From Campylobacter sp. MIT 21-1684 (GTDB taxonomy: Bacteria > Campylobacterota > Campylobacteria > Campylobacterales > Campylobacteraceae): a DNA stretch of 64,000 bases. Of this stretch, positions 23,154-33,922 are shown in pieces. The notes under the pieces were generated by a model that was not told the origin of the DNA, made no database searches, and worked only from the letters and a program-made list of their open reading frames with translations. A program made the position numbers and the translations under genes. Each line of letters starts with the position of its first letter. The stretch's first letter is position 1. Location: the NCBI RefSeq assembly GCF_026241315.1, contig NZ_JAPHNA010000006.1:25231-89230 (forward strand), in the 5' to 3' direction.

Positions 23154-24410
23154 ATGACCTACTTAGAAATACAAGGCAATAATTCTTTAAACGGCACAGT
23201 TCGCATTAGCGGTGCAAAAAATGCCGCCTTACCTCTTATAGTTTCAAGCATTTTGGCAAAAAATGAAGTGCGGATAAATAATGTCCCCAATGTGGCTGAT
23301 ATTAAAACTTTACTTTCATTACTCCAAAATTTAGGAGCAAAAACATTTTTTCAAGACTCTCAAGTTCTTTTAGATACAAGCACACTTAATCAAACCATAG
23401 CCAAATATGACATAGTACGAAAGATGAGAGCTTCTATACTCACCTTAGGACCTCTACTTTCACGTTTTAGACACTGCGAGGTATCACTTCCTGGAGGCTG
23501 TGCCATAGGACAAAGACCTATTGATTTACACCTGTCTGCTCTTGAAAAAATGGGAGCGAAAATACAAATTCAACAAGGGTATGTTGTTGCAAGCGGGACT
23601 TTAAAAGGTGCTGAAATCATTTTTGATAAAATTACAGTTACAGGAAGTGAAAATATCATTATGGCTGCTGCTTTAGCAAGAGGAAAAACAAGACTTATTA
23701 ATGCGGCAAAAGAACCCGAAGTAGTACAGCTTTGCGAAATTTTAGCAAATTCAGGGCTTGAGATAAAAGGCATAGGAACAAATGAGCTTGAAATAGAAGG
23801 TACATATGGTGAATTACTGCATTTTAAAGATTGCACTGTTATACCTGATAGAATTGAAGCTGGAACATATCTTTGTGCTGGAGCAATTGTAAATTCTCAA
23901 ATTACTTTAGAAAACATCAATATAAACCATCTCAACGCCATTATAGCAAAACTCCATCAAATGGGATTTCGAACTTTCAATGAGGGAAATACTCTGACTT
24001 TATTTCCAGCTGAAAAAATAAAGGCTGTTGAAATTCTTACAAGTGAATACCCGGGTTTTCCAACAGATATGCAAGCGCAATTTATGGCTTTAGCATTAAA
24101 AGCCAATGGAACAAGCATTATTGACGAAAGGCTTTTTGAAAATCGTTTTATGCACGTGAGCGAACTTCTACGAATGGGGGCTGATATTAAACTCAATGGG
24201 CACATTGCAACTATAGTTGGCACGAAAGAATTAAATGCAGCTGATGTTATGGCAACAGATTTAAGAGCCTCTTCGGCTCTTGTTTTAGCGGCTTTGGCTG
24301 CCAAAGGCACAAGTAGAATCCATAGAATTTACCATTTAGATAGAGGATATGAAAATTTAGAAACAAAACTTAGCAATTTGGGAGCAAAAATTACAAGGCT
24401 ACAAGAATGA
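23154..24410 (+). CDS. murA: UDP-N-acetylglucosamine 1-carboxyvinyltransferase MurA
   Basis: This is the first committed enzyme of peptidoglycan synthesis; it moves enolpyruvate from PEP to UDP-GlcNAc in the cytosol. The 418-residue product shows [11 protein letters not shown] at the N-terminus and the catalytic loop [10 protein letters not shown] with Cys116, the residue alkylated by fosfomycin. The C-terminal part has [15 protein letters not shown]. Of two adjacent ATGs (23151 and 23154) the second is chosen: AAGGA is 5 nt upstream and the product begins MTYLEIQG. The moeA gene overlaps by 4 nt, so both are in one operon. Confidence 0.97.
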   Translation: MTYLEIQGNNSLNGTVRISGAKNAALPLIVSSILAKNEVRINNVPNVADIKTLLSLLQNLGAKTFFQDSQVLLDTSTLNQTIAKYDIVRKMRASILTLGPLLSRFRHCEVSLPGGCAIGQRPIDLHLSALEKMGAKIQIQQGYVVASGTLKGAEIIFDKITVTGSENIIMAAALARGKTRLINAAKEPEVVQLCEILANSGLEIKGIGTNELEIEGTYGELLHFKDCTVIPDRIEAGTYLCAGAIVNSQITLENININHLNAIIAKLHQMGFRTFNEGNTLTLFPAEKIKAVEILTSEYPGFPTDMQAQFMALALKANGTSIIDERLFENRFMHVSELLRMGADIKLNGHIATIVGTKELNAADVMATDLRASSALVLAALAAKGTSRIHRIYHLDRGYENLETKLSNLGAKITRLQE

Positions 24411-25579
24411 AAAATATATATGAAATTTTAGATTTTTTACAAAAACATATTCAAGCAGTAGATGGCTTTGAACTGCTTTCCCTTGAACAAGCAAAAGGTC
24501 GTATCTTAGCTGAAGATATATTTGCAAGAAAAGATGTACCAAGTTTTGATAATTCAGCACTTGATGGCTATGCTTTTAATTTTGCAGACAAACATAAAGC
24601 TTTAGAAATACAAGGGACTATTTTTGCTGGCGATAAAAGAACTTATACCTTAAAAGAAGGTCAATGCTACAAAATAATGACAGGTGCTTTAATGCCAAAA
24701 AATGCAGATACTATACTTAGGATTGAAGATGAGAAATTAGAAAACAGCAAACTCCTTATCAGCAAAGATGTACAACAATATAATGCTTACAGATACAAAG
24801 GCGAGGAAATCAAAAAAAATGAACTTTTGCTTAGCAAGCATACAAAACTCAACAGTGCTATGATAGCTTTACTTGCTGCACAAGGAATTTATAAGATTGT
24901 AGTAAAAAGAAAAATTCGCATAGGAGTTTTTTCAAGTGGTGATGAACTTAAAGAACCTTGGCAGGAGTGTGATGAAAAAAGTATTTATAATGCAAATGCT
25001 TTTGCTTTAAATGCTTTGCTTGAAAATCCGTGCTTTGAGCTTAGTTATCTTGGTATTATAAAAGACGAGTTGCAAACCACAAAAGAAGCTTTAGATAATA
25101 TGCATTTTGATTTGCTTTTAAGCAGTGGTGGAGCAAGTGTTGGTGAAGCTGACTTTATGGAACAAGCTTTAAATGAACTTAATTTCAACCTTCTTTTTCA
25201 AGGAGTAAAAGCACGTCCAATAAGCCCGACAAAATTGTATCAAAAAAACACTCTTTTAGTTTTGCTTTTGCCCGGAAATCCTATGTCAGCCTTTTTATCC
25301 TGCTTTATTTTTGGACTTCATATAGCTTGTATATTAAGCGGAAATCGCAATAAAAATCTCAAATTTAAAGCTAAAATGGGAATGAATTTGCAAGTTAAAA
25401 GTGGAAGAAATAATTGTATTTTGGGAAATGTAATCGATGGTATTTTCTTTCCCACAAATGAACACAAATATAGTCCTGCTATGATAAAACCATTAATCCA
25501 AAGTACTTTTTTACTTATCAGCGACGAAAAGCTAAGTGAATTAAAAATCGATGATGAGATTGAACTTTTAATGTTGTAA
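24407..25579 (+). CDS. moeA: Molybdopterin molybdenumtransferase MoeA
   Basis: MoeA inserts molybdate into adenylated molybdopterin to finish the molybdenum cofactor. The 390-residue protein has [14 protein letters not shown], then [15 protein letters not shown]. The MoCF-like domain carries [12 protein letters not shown] and the end-loop [11 protein letters not shown]. The cofactor is needed for the NapA nitrate reductase encoded further right. The start overlaps the murA stop (ATGA). A second enzyme of the same pathway, Mog, lies just beyond the tRNA gene on the other strand. Confidence 0.95.
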   Translation: MKNIYEILDFLQKHIQAVDGFELLSLEQAKGRILAEDIFARKDVPSFDNSALDGYAFNFADKHKALEIQGTIFAGDKRTYTLKEGQCYKIMTGALMPKNADTILRIEDEKLENSKLLISKDVQQYNAYRYKGEEIKKNELLLSKHTKLNSAMIALLAAQGIYKIVVKRKIRIGVFSSGDELKEPWQECDEKSIYNANAFALNALLENPCFELSYLGIIKDELQTTKEALDNMHFDLLLSSGGASVGEADFMEQALNELNFNLLFQGVKARPISPTKLYQKNTLLVLLLPGNPMSAFLSCFIFGLHIACILSGNRNKNLKFKAKMGMNLQVKSGRNNCILGNVIDGIFFPTNEHKYSPAMIKPLIQSTFLLISDEKLSELKIDDEIELLML

Positions 25580-25584
25580 ATAAA

Positions 25585-25613
25585 TTGACAAAAAAAGCCA
25601 AATACACTATAAT
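25585..25613 (+). promoter_or_regulatory. Consensus sigma-70 promoter of tRNA-Gly
   Basis: TTGACA at 25585-25590 and TATAAT at 25608-25613 are separated by exactly 17 bp. Transcription would start about 4 nt before the mature tRNA. A full -35 is rare in Campylobacter and fits a highly expressed stable RNA. Confidence 0.85.
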
Positions 25614-25623
25614 TGATATTCTT

Positions 25624-25698
25624 GCGGGAATAGCTCAGGGGTAGAGCACAACCTTGCCAAGGTTGGGGTCGCGAGTTCGAATCTCGTTTCCCGCTCCA
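25624..25698 (+). tRNA. tRNA-Gly (GCC)
   Basis: A full cloverleaf is present: acceptor GCGGGAA/TTCCCGC, D arm GCTC/GAGC, and anticodon stem CAACC/GGTTG around TTGCCAA (anticodon GCC, 25656-25658). The T arm is GCGAG-TTCGAAT-CTCG(T), and CCA is encoded at 25696-25698. It converges on mog, whose stop is 1 bp away. Confidence 0.97.
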
Positions 25699-25699
25699 T

Positions 25700-26236
25700 T
25701 TATTCTTTCTTTTTAGGACGAAAAGCTTTAATTATTTCTTCATTTGTTTCTATAAAAGCACCACCTATTAAATCTATACAATAAGGTATAGCGGAAAATA
25801 CAGCTTCCAAGCATTGCGATATAGCTTTAGGATTGCCCGGTAAATTAAGAATTAAAGATTTTCCGCGAATTCCAGCACTTTGCCTTGAAAGTATAGCAGT
25901 GGGAACAAATTGCAAACTTGCCTGACGCATTAATTCACCAAAACCGGGCAACATTTTATCACAAACTTTTTCAGTAGCCTCCGGAGTTACATCACGTAAA
26001 GCAGGCCCTGTACCCCCACTTGTAATAATTAAATCACATTTTTTTTCATCAGCAAGAAAAAATAATTTTTGAACGATATTTTTATATTCATCGGGTATGA
26101 GTTCCTTATGATAAATAATGTCGTTTTTTATATATAAATTTAATACCCTTTGTACTTCTGGAGTAGCTTTATCTTCATATACTCCACTACTTGCTCTATC
26201 GCTTAATGTAAGTATGCCTATTGTAATGATTTGCAT
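25700..26236 (-). CDS. mog: Molybdopterin adenylyltransferase Mog
   Basis: Mog adenylates molybdopterin before MoeA inserts the metal. The 178-residue product has the MoCF fold: GILTLSDRASSGVYED at the N-terminus, TSGGTGPALRDVTPEAT as the nucleotide and pterin loop, and LNLPGNPKAI at the end. The adjacent SAGIRGKSLI also fits. MoaB is a close relative; the length and SDRAS start favour Mog. It lies 12 bp downstream of corA in the same direction, so the two are probably co-transcribed. Confidence 0.92.
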   Translation of the reverse strand: MQIITIGILTLSDRASSGVYEDKATPEVQRVLNLYIKNDIIYHKELIPDEYKNIVQKLFFLADEKKCDLIITSGGTGPALRDVTPEATEKVCDKMLPGFGELMRQASLQFVPTAILSRQSAGIRGKSLILNLPGNPKAISQCLEAVFSAIPYCIDLIGGAFIETNEEIIKAFRPKKKE

Positions 26237-26248
26237 TTGAATTCCTTT

Positions 26249-27229
26249 TTAAAGCCAACCTTTTTTCTTAAAAAAAATCACTGGCAAAATAATAGAGATC
26301 AGCATCACACAAAGCACAATAGGATACGCATAATAAAATCCAAGTTCAGGCATAAATTTGAAATTCATTCCATATATAGTACCTATTAAAGTCGGCGGCA
26401 TCATAGCTACAGTTGCAACAGTGAAAAGTTTAATTGTTTTATTTTGTTCTATATTAATTTGAGAGGCAAGAATTGTTTGGATATTATCTAAAATATTAAG
26501 CTGGGAAACACTGAATTCCACAAGCGAATTTAAATCTTTTAAAACTATAGTAAGATTTTGTTTTATATCTTTATCTATCTTATCGCTCTTAAGTAAAGAA
26601 GTCATAGCGCGTCTCTTATCAAAAAGAGAATCTCGCACACGCATATTAAGCTCTTGGAGACTTGAAATATCTTTAAGCATTTCATCATAGCTGTATTCAT
26701 TCTTTTTTTCTAAAACGCTAATGCGAAGTCTTCTTGCTTCTTTATCAACTAACTCAAGCAAATCAGCATCTTTCTCTACTCTCACTTCAAAAATTTTATC
26801 GATAATATCAAAACCATCTTCAAAATTTTTAGGACTTACTAAAATCCGTGCTTGAATTTCTTCAAAAGTGCTAAATTCATTATATCTTATAGTAAATAAA
26901 ATATTTTTTGTGCTAACAAAACTTACAATTTCTGTATTAAGATCTATGGAATTATTATTTTCATATTCTTTAAAGGCTCTTACTAAAAAATGTGCATTGA
27001 TAGTAATAGTAGTACTGTCTTCCCAATATTTTGAACTAAGCTCTATCTCTTCTCTTTCTTCTTTACTTGGAAATTCAAGATTAAAACAAGAAGAAATAAA
27101 AGCAATTTCATCGCTACTTGGATGAAGTAAATCGATCCATAAGATATTATCAGGCAAACTTTCATTTTCTAATTTAAAATTGATTCTTTGTACTAAAGCA
27201 TTTTCAGTTTTTACATAAATATAAAGCAT
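26249..27229 (-). CDS. corA: CorA-family magnesium/divalent cation channel
   Basis: The 326-residue protein has a long cytosolic funnel domain with helical stretches ([14 protein letters not shown]). Two C-terminal membrane helices follow, separated by the invariant pore motif YGMNF in [14 protein letters not shown]. The basic end KKKGWL is typical. CorA forms a homopentamer that lets Mg2+ (and Co2+/Ni2+) into the cell, gated by intracellular Mg2+. The ATG at 27229 is preceded by AAAGGG. It is upstream of and close to mog. Confidence 0.94.
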   Translation of the reverse strand: MLYIYVKTENALVQRINFKLENESLPDNILWIDLLHPSSDEIAFISSCFNLEFPSKEEREEIELSSKYWEDSTTITINAHFLVRAFKEYENNNSIDLNTEIVSFVSTKNILFTIRYNEFSTFEEIQARILVSPKNFEDGFDIIDKIFEVRVEKDADLLELVDKEARRLRISVLEKKNEYSYDEMLKDISSLQELNMRVRDSLFDKRRAMTSLLKSDKIDKDIKQNLTIVLKDLNSLVEFSVSQLNILDNIQTILASQINIEQNKTIKLFTVATVAMMPPTLIGTIYGMNFKFMPELGFYYAYPIVLCVMLISIILPVIFFKKKGWL

Positions 27230-27264
27230 TTTTTCCCTTTTTTACTATTATAACTTTGTTTTAC

Positions 27265-29193
27265 TTAAAAATTTGTTTTTTCTAAAACTTCAAAATATGC
27301 TTTTTCTAAACTCTCTAATTTGTTTTGAGCTTGTTGCAATCTTTCATAAACAGCAACAATGTCTCTATCAGTATATTCCTTAGTCTCATAAAGCTGTGAA
27401 TTTAAAGAAACAATTTCTCGTTCTAAATTCTCAATTTGATCAGGATATTTTTCTAAAATTTCATTTTCTTTGTAACTGAGTTTTTGAGTCTTTTTTTCTT
27501 TTAAGTTTAATTTAGTATTTTTCTCATTTTTAAGAGTGCTTACAAAATACTCAAACCCATCTAAATCATCTTTCAATTCTAAATATTCGGTATATGATGT
27601 GTGTACAATTTCTATATTTTCATCTTCAAAAATATACATTTTGTTGGCAATCTTATCTACAAAATATCTATCGTGAGATGCAAACAAAATAGCACCTTTA
27701 AAGTCTAAAAGATACTCTTCTAAAATGTTAATAGTAGCAAGATCCAAATCATTTGTCGGCTCATCTAAAATAAGTACATCATATTTCTTTGTAAAAAGTA
27801 AAGCTAAAGCTAGGCGACTTTTCTCACCACCACTTAAAACACCAACATTTGTTTGTAAAAATTCTTTAGGAAATAAAAAGCTCTTTAAATACCCATAAAT
27901 GTTCATATTTTTTTCTCCAATCTGGACTCTGTCGCCACCATTTGGACAAAAAATTTCAAGCAAAGTTTTGTTTGTATTAATAAGACTTTTTGCTTGATCA
28001 AAATACCCCATTTCAAGTTCTGCACGTTGTATTTCCCCGTCATAATCTTGCATATGCCCTAAAAGCATTTTCAAAAAAGTCGATTTTCCACAACCATTTT
28101 TTCCAACTATAGCTATACGCTCACCTTGTAAAATTCGTGCATTAAAATCCTTAAAAAGTACTCTTTTAGCTATAATTTTACTAACATTTTTTAACTCAAA
28201 AAGCATTTTTCTACGATTGAATTTGTTTTCTGAATTTGCATTCAAAGCAGCCCTTGAAAGTTCAAGTCTTAATTTTTTAATCTCATTAGGATTTTTCTTT
28301 GCCTGCTCTCTCATTTTTAAAATTCGCTCTTTACGACCCTCGTTTCTTTTCAGTCGTGCCTTAACGCCTCTTTTTAACCATTCTTCCTCGCTTTTTAAAT
28401 GCTTTAAAAGTGTCTCATAACTTTTAGTAAGACTTTGCAAAAGCTGATTTTTCTTATTTAAATACTGCATATAACCACCTTGAAAAACGGTTATTTTTCC
28501 AGCTTCAAGCTCCACGCATTTTTCAGCTACGGTATCTATAAAATGTCTGTCGTGAGAGATGAAAATAACACACATTTTTGAAGATTTTAATATTTTTTCT
28601 AAAAAGTCTGTCATAGCAATATCAAGATGATTCGTAGGTTCATCAAGTAATAAAATATCAGGATTTTGAAGTAATAAAATACAAAGTCCTATACGCCGAA
28701 TTTCTCCTCCGCTTAAAGTGCAAACGGGACTTTGTTTAAAATCTAAAAGCCCAAATTCTTTTAAAATTCTATCAATTTTAACTTCTATATTCCAAGCATC
28801 TTTACTTTCTATAAAAGCTATTACTCTGTCAATTTCTTTCAATAAGAGAGTATTTTCTGGTTCCTTGGCTAATTTCTCTTGTAAAAGATTGTATTGTGCT
28901 AAACTTGAATAAATTTCATTGAGTTCTTGTTGAATAAGCTCATTAATACTAATACTTTTTTCAAATTCAACATTTTGATTTAAAAAAGCTATGCTTTTGT
29001 TGTTTTGTCGTATTATTCTGCCATCATCAAGAGCGAGTGAGCCTAAAAGAATTTTTAAAAAGGTTGATTTTCCTTCACCATTTTTTCCAATAATAGCGAT
29101 TTTTTCATTTTCCTGAACACTAAAATTGACTTGTTCTAAAACAATTTTTTCACCGAATTTTTTACTTGCATTTCTTAAATCAATCAATGCCAT
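27265..29193 (-). CDS. ABC-F ATPase, Uup-like
   Basis: The 642-residue soluble protein has two ATP-binding cassettes and no membrane domain. The first has Walker A GKNGEGKST, signature LSGGEIRR and Walker B LLLDEPTNHLD. The second has GKNGCGKST, LSGGEKSRLAL and LILDEPTNDLD. A Lys/Arg-rich linker (RGVKARLKRNEGRKER) lies between them. The C-terminal coiled coil of about 90 residues (LEREIVSLNSQLYETK) marks the Uup-type members, which act on ribosomes or branched DNA. AAAGCATA precedes the ATG, so there is no strong ribosome-binding site. It follows serA by 26 bp. Confidence 0.88.
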   Translation of the reverse strand: MALIDLRNASKKFGEKIVLEQVNFSVQENEKIAIIGKNGEGKSTFLKILLGSLALDDGRIIRQNNKSIAFLNQNVEFEKSISINELIQQELNEIYSSLAQYNLLQEKLAKEPENTLLLKEIDRVIAFIESKDAWNIEVKIDRILKEFGLLDFKQSPVCTLSGGEIRRIGLCILLLQNPDILLLDEPTNHLDIAMTDFLEKILKSSKMCVIFISHDRHFIDTVAEKCVELEAGKITVFQGGYMQYLNKKNQLLQSLTKSYETLLKHLKSEEEWLKRGVKARLKRNEGRKERILKMREQAKKNPNEIKKLRLELSRAALNANSENKFNRRKMLFELKNVSKIIAKRVLFKDFNARILQGERIAIVGKNGCGKSTFLKMLLGHMQDYDGEIQRAELEMGYFDQAKSLINTNKTLLEIFCPNGGDRVQIGEKNMNIYGYLKSFLFPKEFLQTNVGVLSGGEKSRLALALLFTKKYDVLILDEPTNDLDLATINILEEYLLDFKGAILFASHDRYFVDKIANKMYIFEDENIEIVHTSYTEYLELKDDLDGFEYFVSTLKNEKNTKLNLKEKKTQKLSYKENEILEKYPDQIENLEREIVSLNSQLYETKEYTDRDIVAVYERLQQAQNKLESLEKAYFEVLEKTNF

Positions 29194-29218
29194 TTATATG
29201 CTTTTAGAATGTAAAAGA

Positions 29219-30802
29219 CTAAATCTCAACGTAGCGTACAAAAATACATACTTCAAGCTCATCAAGCTCATCAAGTACTTCTCTTTGTACTTTCTCATCA
29301 ACTAAAACTACTGCTAAAGCACTTCCAAAGCCGTCTCTACCAAGTCTAAAATCTGCTATATTAATATTTTTAGAAGCTAAAACTGAACTTATTTTAGCAA
29401 TGACTCCGGGTACATCTTTATTCTTAAAAATAATCATTTTCCCTTTTGGTTTGAAGTCTGTTTTAAAGCCATCAAAACCAACAATTCTTTGTTCGTTTTC
29501 ATTAAAAACGGTACCAGAAACACTAGTATGCGAATTATCTGTAACAATTTTTACGCTTAATTTATTATTATAGCCACTGTTTGGCAAAGTTTCACAATGT
29601 AATTTTATACCTTTTTCTTTAGCGACAAATTCAGCATTTACATAATTGATCTTTTCGCCTAAAATTCCACCTAATGCACCAACAACTGCAAAAGCAAGCA
29701 TAGAATTTACATATTCTCCTATTATACCTTCAGCTTCTAATTTAATACTTTTAATGACATTTTTATCAATTTGCGTAGCTAAAAATGCCATTTTTGAAAC
29801 AAGTTCTATATAAGGCTCGACAAAAGGCGGTAAATCTTCAGTTTTAACCGGTAAATTTAAAGCATTTGGGTATGCCACACCTCTAGCAGCACTTAATGCC
29901 TGTTCACAGGCTTGTTTTGCAATATTTTCTTGACTTTCTAAGGTATTAGCTCCTAGATGGGAAGTTACAGAAATATTTTCAAATTCCAAAAGAGGATTGT
30001 CCGTCGCTGGCTCCTTGTCAAAAACATCGATTCCAAGCCAAGCTATTTTACCATTTTTCAAACCCTCGCACAAAGCTTCTTCGGTATAAAGTCCGCCTCT
30101 TGCACAATTAATTAAACGCACGCCATTTTTCATCTTAGCAAGTTCCTTTACCCCTATCATTGCATTTGTTTCTTTTGTTTTTGGAGTATGTATGGTAATA
30201 AAATCGCTTTGAATAAGAATTTCATCTAAAGTTTTAGCTTGTTGCATATCCAAATCTGTAATTTTAGAAGAACTAATATAAGGATCAAAAGCGAGAATTT
30301 TCATTCCAAAAGCTTTAGCACGAATCCCCACTCTTGAGCCTATATTGCCAAAACCTATAATTCCCAAAGTTTTCCCTTTAAGTTCAATACCGTACCATCT
30401 TTCCCTCTCCCATTTCCTTTGAATTTTTAAGAAATTATGTGCATTTACAAAACTTCTTGCAGAAGTAAGAAGATGCGTCATTGTAAGTTCAACAGCAGCA
30501 ATAGTATTTGCTGTTGGGACATTCATCACTATAACGCCACGTTTAGAACATTCTGCCACATCAACATTATCTACGCCTACCCCAGCACGTACTAAGGCTT
30601 TAAGCTTTTTTGCGTGATTTAAAAATTGCACATCTACATCAGTAGAGCTCCTAGTGATAGCAACATCTACATCAGCTAATAATTCTAAAAGTTTATCTTT
30701 TGGTATCTTTTGAGCTTCAATAAGTTCTGTATTTTCATCCTTTTTTAAAAGCTCTATTCCAGTATCTAAAATAGCATCACATATTATAATTTTTTTTTTC
30801 AT
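29219..30802 (-). CDS. serA: D-3-phosphoglycerate dehydrogenase SerA
   Basis: SerA catalyses the first step of serine synthesis, oxidising 3-phosphoglycerate with NAD. The 527-residue product has the formate/glycerate dehydrogenase fold: nucleotide loop [14 protein letters not shown], catalytic Arg in INCARGG, Glu in DVFDKEP, His in SHLGANT. An intervening domain and a C-terminal ACT domain ([19 protein letters not shown]) follow, which usually give serine feedback control. Of two ATGs (30808 and 30802) the second is used: it overlaps the upstream TGA as ATGA and has AAGGA at 9 nt. Confidence 0.95.
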   Translation of the reverse strand: MKKKIIICDAILDTGIELLKKDENTELIEAQKIPKDKLLELLADVDVAITRSSTDVDVQFLNHAKKLKALVRAGVGVDNVDVAECSKRGVIVMNVPTANTIAAVELTMTHLLTSARSFVNAHNFLKIQRKWERERWYGIELKGKTLGIIGFGNIGSRVGIRAKAFGMKILAFDPYISSSKITDLDMQQAKTLDEILIQSDFITIHTPKTKETNAMIGVKELAKMKNGVRLINCARGGLYTEEALCEGLKNGKIAWLGIDVFDKEPATDNPLLEFENISVTSHLGANTLESQENIAKQACEQALSAARGVAYPNALNLPVKTEDLPPFVEPYIELVSKMAFLATQIDKNVIKSIKLEAEGIIGEYVNSMLAFAVVGALGGILGEKINYVNAEFVAKEKGIKLHCETLPNSGYNNKLSVKIVTDNSHTSVSGTVFNENEQRIVGFDGFKTDFKPKGKMIIFKNKDVPGVIAKISSVLASKNINIADFRLGRDGFGSALAVVLVDEKVQREVLDELDELEVCIFVRYVEI

Positions 30803-31323
30803 AGCCATATTTCCTTTGCTTTAGCATTAATTTTATATTTTTTCAATTCTTCAATAATTTCTTCAATCAAATTTCTATTCTCTGTATTTATAAAAATTTC
30901 AGGAGTACTGTCTAAATCGATAAAAATTTCAGGACTCTCTCTGGATTTTAACAAAAAATATTTGACTTCGAAAGAGTTTAAAACCTGTTTTAAACAAAAA
31001 AGAGAATAGATGTCATATTTATTAACAATCAACTGATAATATTTTGTTTTCTCTGTCAGCTCGCTTGTGTCTATATCAAAATGCAACATAAACTGCTCAG
31101 CGGCAGGAGTAAAATTACGTTGAGGTAATTCGATAAGTTTTTCCTGCCAGGTTTTTTCAACTATTTTATTTTGATTTATATTGTTATATTCGTTGATTAT
31201 TTTTGCGGTAAGGTTAGATGTAAAATCAGGATTTGTCCGAAAATTCCAAAGCAATAAAAAAACAACAACACATAAAACAAGCAATAAAACGATTAAAATA
31301 CCTATACTCAAGTACTGCTTCAT
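30799..31323 (-). CDS. Conserved small membrane-anchored protein
   Basis: This is a single-pass membrane protein with a hydrophobic N-terminal segment (YLSIGILIVLLLVLCVVVFL) and a periplasmic or cytosolic domain of about 130 residues rich in Glu, Asn and Ile. ATG 31323 is 1 bp after the rpsA stop. An upstream ATG at 31350 inside rpsA would add nine polar residues and cannot be excluded; neither has a good ribosome-binding site. I recognise it only as the conserved gene between rpsA and serA in Campylobacter. It overlaps serA by 4 nt, so translation is coupled. Confidence 0.75.
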   Translation of the reverse strand: MKQYLSIGILIVLLLVLCVVVFLLLWNFRTNPDFTSNLTAKIINEYNNINQNKIVEKTWQEKLIELPQRNFTPAAEQFMLHFDIDTSELTEKTKYYQLIVNKYDIYSLFCLKQVLNSFEVKYFLLKSRESPEIFIDLDSTPEIFINTENRNLIEEIIEELKKYKINAKAKEIWL

Positions 31324-31324
31324 A

Positions 31325-32992
31325 TTAAGATAATTGGTCTTTGATGACATCACCTAATGTTATTTTATCATCGTTGTTAATCCTGTTTAAATCCTCACGT
31401 TCTTTTAATTTTACAAGATTCTTAATACTTAAACGAATTCTATTTTTTTTCTCATCAATAAAAATAATTACAGCTTCAATATCATCACCGGGGTTTAAAT
31501 TCTCAAATTTTGCTACACTAATATCTTCTTTATGAATAAGAGCATCGACATTTTTACTTAATTCTACAAAGACTCCAAAATCCTTAATGTCGCGAATTTT
31601 TCCTTTAACCATATCGCCTAATTTATGATTTTTGGCATATTCTTGAATTGGACTTTCGCTAAGCTCTTTAACACTTAAAGATATTTTTTGATTTTCCTCA
31701 TCAATTTTGATAATCTTAACCCTTACTTGTTCTCCTGTTTTAAACAAATCTTTACACTTATCATTGCGATTCCAAGAAACATCTTCATTATGCAAAAGTC
31801 CTTCTATACCTTCAAGCTTCACAAAAGCACCAAAAGAAGTCGTTGAAGTAATGACGCCATTTACAATATCACCAAGCTTATGGTTTTTTACAAAAATATC
31901 AAAAGGTTTGGCAAGTAAATTTCTTAAAGACACTCTTAATCTTCTTTCATTTGAATTTATTTCTATCACTTCTACATCAATTTCCTGTCCTTTAGAAATA
32001 TAATCTTTGGGATTTTTAATATTTTTATCCCAAGAGATTTCACTAATGTGTAAAAAACCCTCTATATCATTTCCTAAATCCACAAAAGCACCATAAGGTT
32101 CAATATTTGAGACAATAACCTTAATAGTATCACCTACTTCTAAGTTATCTTTAATTTCGCTCCAAGGATCAGGCAAAGCAGCTTTAATTGATAAAGATAA
32201 ATGCTTGCGTTCTTTGTCATATTTTATAACCTTGACAGGTACCTTATCGCCTTCTTTGTATAACATACTAGGATTTACAGGTCCCTTATATGAAATCTCA
32301 CTGTAATGTACAAGTCCATCAACACCGCCAACATCGACAAACATACCATAAGTGGTAATTTTTTTTACTATACCTTGAATGGCACCTTGTTGTTGAGAAA
32401 TCATATCAATAAGTTCTTTACGTTTTTTTCTCTCATCGTCAAGAATTTTTTTACGAGACACAATAATGCTTTGCTCTTCTTTATCAATTTTAATAATCTT
32501 TACTTTAAATTTTTTACCAAGACTATTACTCATTTCTTTAAAACCATATTGAGACTTCGGTAAGAAAAATTCTACATCATCTTCATTAATAACTACGAGC
32601 CCACCTTTGTTTTTACCAGTAACTTTTACTTCTAAAATAATTTCATCATCTTTATAATTTTCTATAAATTTAGCTACTTTCTCTTTTCTTAAAGCTTTCA
32701 TATGAGAGAGGAGAGATTTTCCACCACGAGAACCTATAATAGCAACTTTTATGGTGTCATTAACGCCAAATGACATTGTATTGTTTTCATCTTGAATTTC
32801 ACTAAGTGGCAAAATACCTTCTGATTTTCTGCCTATATCTATATAAACTTCATCATTCCTGATATCTACAATCACACCTTCAGTAACAGCTTCCTGTTTT
32901 TCTCTATCAAATTCTTCTAAAAGCTGCCCAAAATCCTCATCTTCAAGATAATCATCTGCGTTGCTTTGAATCTTTTTATTCACCCCGCTCAT
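31325..32992 (-). CDS. rpsA: 30S ribosomal protein S1
   Basis: The 555-residue protein consists of six S1 (OB-fold) repeats. The last four are the most regular, each with a GxVxxxxxFGAFV-type strand (KITTYGMFVDVGGVDGLVH, SNIEPYGAFVDLG, STTSFGAFVKLEGIEGLLH, DIKDFGVFVEL). S1 unfolds mRNA leaders and brings them to the 30S subunit. Of two adjacent ATGs the second (32992) has AAGGA 5 nt upstream. It sits in the string ispH-rpsA-membrane protein-serA on the minus strand, with its own -10 box just upstream. Confidence 0.96.
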   Translation of the reverse strand: MSGVNKKIQSNADDYLEDEDFGQLLEEFDREKQEAVTEGVIVDIRNDEVYIDIGRKSEGILPLSEIQDENNTMSFGVNDTIKVAIIGSRGGKSLLSHMKALRKEKVAKFIENYKDDEIILEVKVTGKNKGGLVVINEDDVEFFLPKSQYGFKEMSNSLGKKFKVKIIKIDKEEQSIIVSRKKILDDERKKRKELIDMISQQQGAIQGIVKKITTYGMFVDVGGVDGLVHYSEISYKGPVNPSMLYKEGDKVPVKVIKYDKERKHLSLSIKAALPDPWSEIKDNLEVGDTIKVIVSNIEPYGAFVDLGNDIEGFLHISEISWDKNIKNPKDYISKGQEIDVEVIEINSNERRLRVSLRNLLAKPFDIFVKNHKLGDIVNGVITSTTSFGAFVKLEGIEGLLHNEDVSWNRNDKCKDLFKTGEQVRVKIIKIDEENQKISLSVKELSESPIQEYAKNHKLGDMVKGKIRDIKDFGVFVELSKNVDALIHKEDISVAKFENLNPGDDIEAVIIFIDEKKNRIRLSIKNLVKLKEREDLNRINNDDKITLGDVIKDQLS

Positions 32993-33028
32993 CATTTTCC
33001 TTTTCTTAAGACAATATAATATGCTTCT

Positions 33029-33034
33029 ATTATA
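33029..33034 (-). promoter_or_regulatory. -10 box upstream of rpsA
   Basis: On the minus strand this reads TATAAT inside AAGATATAATAGAAG, 37 nt before the rpsA start and after the ispH stop. It would give rpsA its own promoter. Confidence 0.5.
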
Positions 33035-33091
33035 TCTTATTTTTGTGTAATTCGCGTTAATTCTTTATTATTTTTTTTAATAGTAAATCTT

Positions 33092-33922
33092 TTACAAATT
33101 AAAACTTTCTATTTTTTCCACAACTTCACGAATAATCCAATCAGGAGTACTCGCTCCAGCACTAATGCCACAATGTCGTTTTTGCAAAAACCATTCTTTT
33201 TGCAATTCTTCACTTCTTTCAATAAGATAGCTATGAGGACAATTGCTTTGAGCGATTAAAAAAAGTTGCTTTGTATTTGCAGAATTCTTCCCTCCAACAA
33301 CAATCATTACATCACTTCTCAAAGAAAGCTCTTTAACAGCATCTTGATTCTTAAAAGTTGCATCGCAGATAGTGTTAAAAACACGCACTTCTTTTACTCG
33401 CAATATTAAGAAATTGACTATCTCCATAAAATCTTGCACTTTTTTTGTTGTTTGACTTACTACGGCAATTTTATGAGGTAATTTTTTATCTTCTAGTTCT
33501 TTAATATCTAAAATAACATAAGCTTTTGTGCTTACATAGCTTTTTACCCCTTTTACTTCTGGATGATTTTCATCTCCAAAAATGACCACCTCATATCCTT
33601 CATTGCTCATTTGTTCGCAAATTTGTTGTGGTTTTGTTACAAAAGGACAAGTAGCATCATAAATTTCAATATTCTTTTTCTTTAATTCGGTCAAATCTTG
33701 TTTAGTGATACCGTGAGTTCTAATGATAGCTTTCTTTTCATTATTTAAAGCGTGAATGCTGTCTAGGGTTTTTACATTAAAATCCTTTTGCAAACGTAAA
33801 ATTTCTTCATTATTATGAATCAATGGTCCAATCGTAACTGCATCTTTAATATGTTCAGCTTTTTTAATTGCTCTTTTAACACCAAAGCAAAAACCATAAT
33901 TTTTCGCCAATTCAATAAGCAA
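33092..33922 (-). CDS. ispH: 4-hydroxy-3-methylbut-2-enyl diphosphate reductase IspH
   Basis: This is the last enzyme of the non-mevalonate isoprenoid pathway. It reduces HMBPP to IPP and DMAPP using a [4Fe-4S] cluster. The 276-residue product has the three cluster Cys: Cys12 in NYGFCFGVKRA, one in DATCPFV and one in NTICDAT. The catalytic Glu-His regions IRTHGI and GDENHPEVKG are also present. The start is TTG 33922, within the last codons of aroA (11-nt overlap). No closer ATG keeps the N-terminal Cys at the right distance. Confidence 0.95.
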   Translation of the reverse strand: MLIELAKNYGFCFGVKRAIKKAEHIKDAVTIGPLIHNNEEILRLQKDFNVKTLDSIHALNNEKKAIIRTHGITKQDLTELKKKNIEIYDATCPFVTKPQQICEQMSNEGYEVVIFGDENHPEVKGVKSYVSTKAYVILDIKELEDKKLPHKIAVVSQTTKKVQDFMEIVNFLILRVKEVRVFNTICDATFKNQDAVKELSLRSDVMIVVGGKNSANTKQLFLIAQSNCPHSYLIERSEELQKEWFLQKRHCGISAGASTPDWIIREVVEKIESFNL